From Clostridium sp. (GTDB taxonomy: Bacteria > Bacillota > Clostridia > Clostridiales > Clostridiaceae): DNA of 7,893 nt. The notes under the pieces were generated by a model that searched no databases, was not told where the DNA came from, and saw nothing but the letters and a program-made list of their open reading frames with translations. Both the position numbers and the translations under genes were made by a program. Positions 7,526-7,893 of this stretch are shown here, piece after piece. The DNA is taken from contig JAHAIU010000127.1 in NCBI GenBank assembly GCA_018372555.1, forward strand, positions 1-7,893. The letters run 5' to 3'. Each line of letters opens with the position of its first letter. Position 1 is the first letter of the stretch.

Positions 7526-7530
7526 AAAAA

Positions 7531-7893
7531 ATGCCAACTATTAGCCAATTAGTAAGAAAAGGCAGAAAAACTGTTATCAACAAGTCAACAGCGCCAGCAC
7601 TTAACGAATGTCCACAAAGAAGAGGAGTTTGTACAGTTGTTAAAACAACTACTCCTAAGAAGCCTAACTCAGCTTTAAGAAAAATCGCGAGAGTAAGACT
7701 TACAAATGGATTCGAAGTAAGTGCATACATCGGTGGTGTAGGACACAACTTACAAGAGCACAGTGTTGTTCTTATAAGAGGTGGTAGAGTAAAAGACCTT
7801 CCTGGTGTTAGATACCATATCGTAAGAGGAGCACTTGACTGTGCTGGAGTAGCTAACAGAATGCAAGGAAGATCAAAGTACGGTGCTAAAAAG
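7531..7893 (+). CDS. rpsL: 30S ribosomal protein S12, 3' end cut off by the window
   Basis: S12 binds 16S rRNA at the decoding centre of the small ribosomal subunit and controls translational accuracy. The 121 codons present run in frame to the last base of the window with no stop. Bacterial S12 is usually about 124-126 residues in this lineage, so only a few residues are missing. The sequence matches the family throughout: MPTISQLVRKGRK at the start, CPQRRGVC (27-34), the decoding loop TTTPKKPNSALRK (39-51), GHNLQEHSVVLIRGGRVKDL (71-90), PGVRYH (91-96) and RSKYGAKK at the visible end. K43 and K88, where substitutions commonly give streptomycin resistance, are both lysine, as in sensitive strains. 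D89, the aspartate that some bacteria methylthiolate, is also present. The gene should head the str operon, normally continued by rpsG, fusA and tuf outside the window. Confidence 0.98.
   Translation, partial: MPTISQLVRKGRKTVINKSTAPALNECPQRRGVCTVVKTTTPKKPNSALRKIARVRLTNGFEVSAYIGGVGHNLQEHSVVLIRGGRVKDLPGVRYHIVRGALDCAGVANRMQGRSKYGAKK

Larger units (their letters stand above)
7354..7530 (+). promoter_or_regulatory. Structured 5' leader of rpsL, candidate cis-regulatory RNA
   Basis: This leader of about 177 bases has a GC-richer core (7385-7460, about 41% GC) followed by a stretch of about 12% GC (7461-7517). Three pairings are visible by eye. Hairpin A pairs TTGCCT (7385-7390) with AGGCAA (7405-7410), and inside it CATG (7392-7395) with CATG (7400-7403) around the loop AAGT. 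Hairpin B pairs 7399-7408 with 7424-7433, ten pairs with one G-U. Stem C pairs CATGAAG (7392-7398) with CTTCATG (7454-7460). A excludes both B and C, whereas B and C can coexist as a compact fold. Neither state is followed by a U-run, so transcription termination is not obvious, and an effect on translation, stability or protein binding is more likely. I do not recognise it as a known leader family. Autogenous control by a ribosomal protein such as S12 or S7 would fit the position but is inference. Confidence 0.5.

Noticed and set aside
1..7893. An undescribed defence, mobile or biosynthetic system
   Set aside because: All protein-coding space is accounted for by intact housekeeping genes. 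Only the 227-base spacer before rpsL is unexplained, and it is reported as a leader RNA candidate.

Overview
The window comes from a low-GC Firmicute, almost certainly a Clostridium in the strict sense. The DNA is AT-rich, codons strongly prefer A or T at the third position, Shine-Dalgarno sequences are strong and purine-rich, and the RpoC N-terminus (MFELNNFDAIQIGLASPDQI) and the acidic end of RpoB have the clostridial form. I cannot name the species from the sequence alone. All genes are on the + strand.

Layout: positions 1-34 hold only the end of the spacer upstream of rpoB, including its ribosome binding site. A complete rpoB (RNA polymerase beta, 35-3748) is followed after 21 bases by a complete rpoC (beta prime, 3770-7303, TTG start). 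A 227-base non-coding stretch (7304-7530) separates rpoC from rpsL (ribosomal protein S12). rpsL begins at 7531 and runs off the right edge after 121 codons. This is the usual bacterial order in which the end of the beta operon meets the start of the str operon.

rpoB and rpoC encode the two large subunits that form the catalytic core of RNA polymerase, and S12 sits in the decoding centre of the 30S ribosomal subunit. All three look intact and typical in the motifs I could place: two zinc sites and the NADFDGD catalytic loop in RpoC, the rifampicin pocket and two active-site lysines in RpoB, and the PKKPNSALRK loop in S12. At the main drug-contact positions the residues are those of sensitive organisms.

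The only part that is not routine is the rpoC-rpsL spacer. It holds a near-consensus extended -10 sigma-A promoter (TTGACA, 17 bases, TAAAAT), so rpsL can be transcribed from its own start. It also holds a GC-richer leader block (7385-7460) with several mutually exclusive hairpins, two tiny open reading frames, and a long imperfect inverted repeat that straddles the promoter. No intrinsic terminator with a U-run is visible after rpoC, so read-through into rpsL looks possible. This arrangement suggests leader-based regulation of the str operon, which is inference. I see no mobile element, CRISPR array, tRNA, rRNA or unknown protein-coding system.
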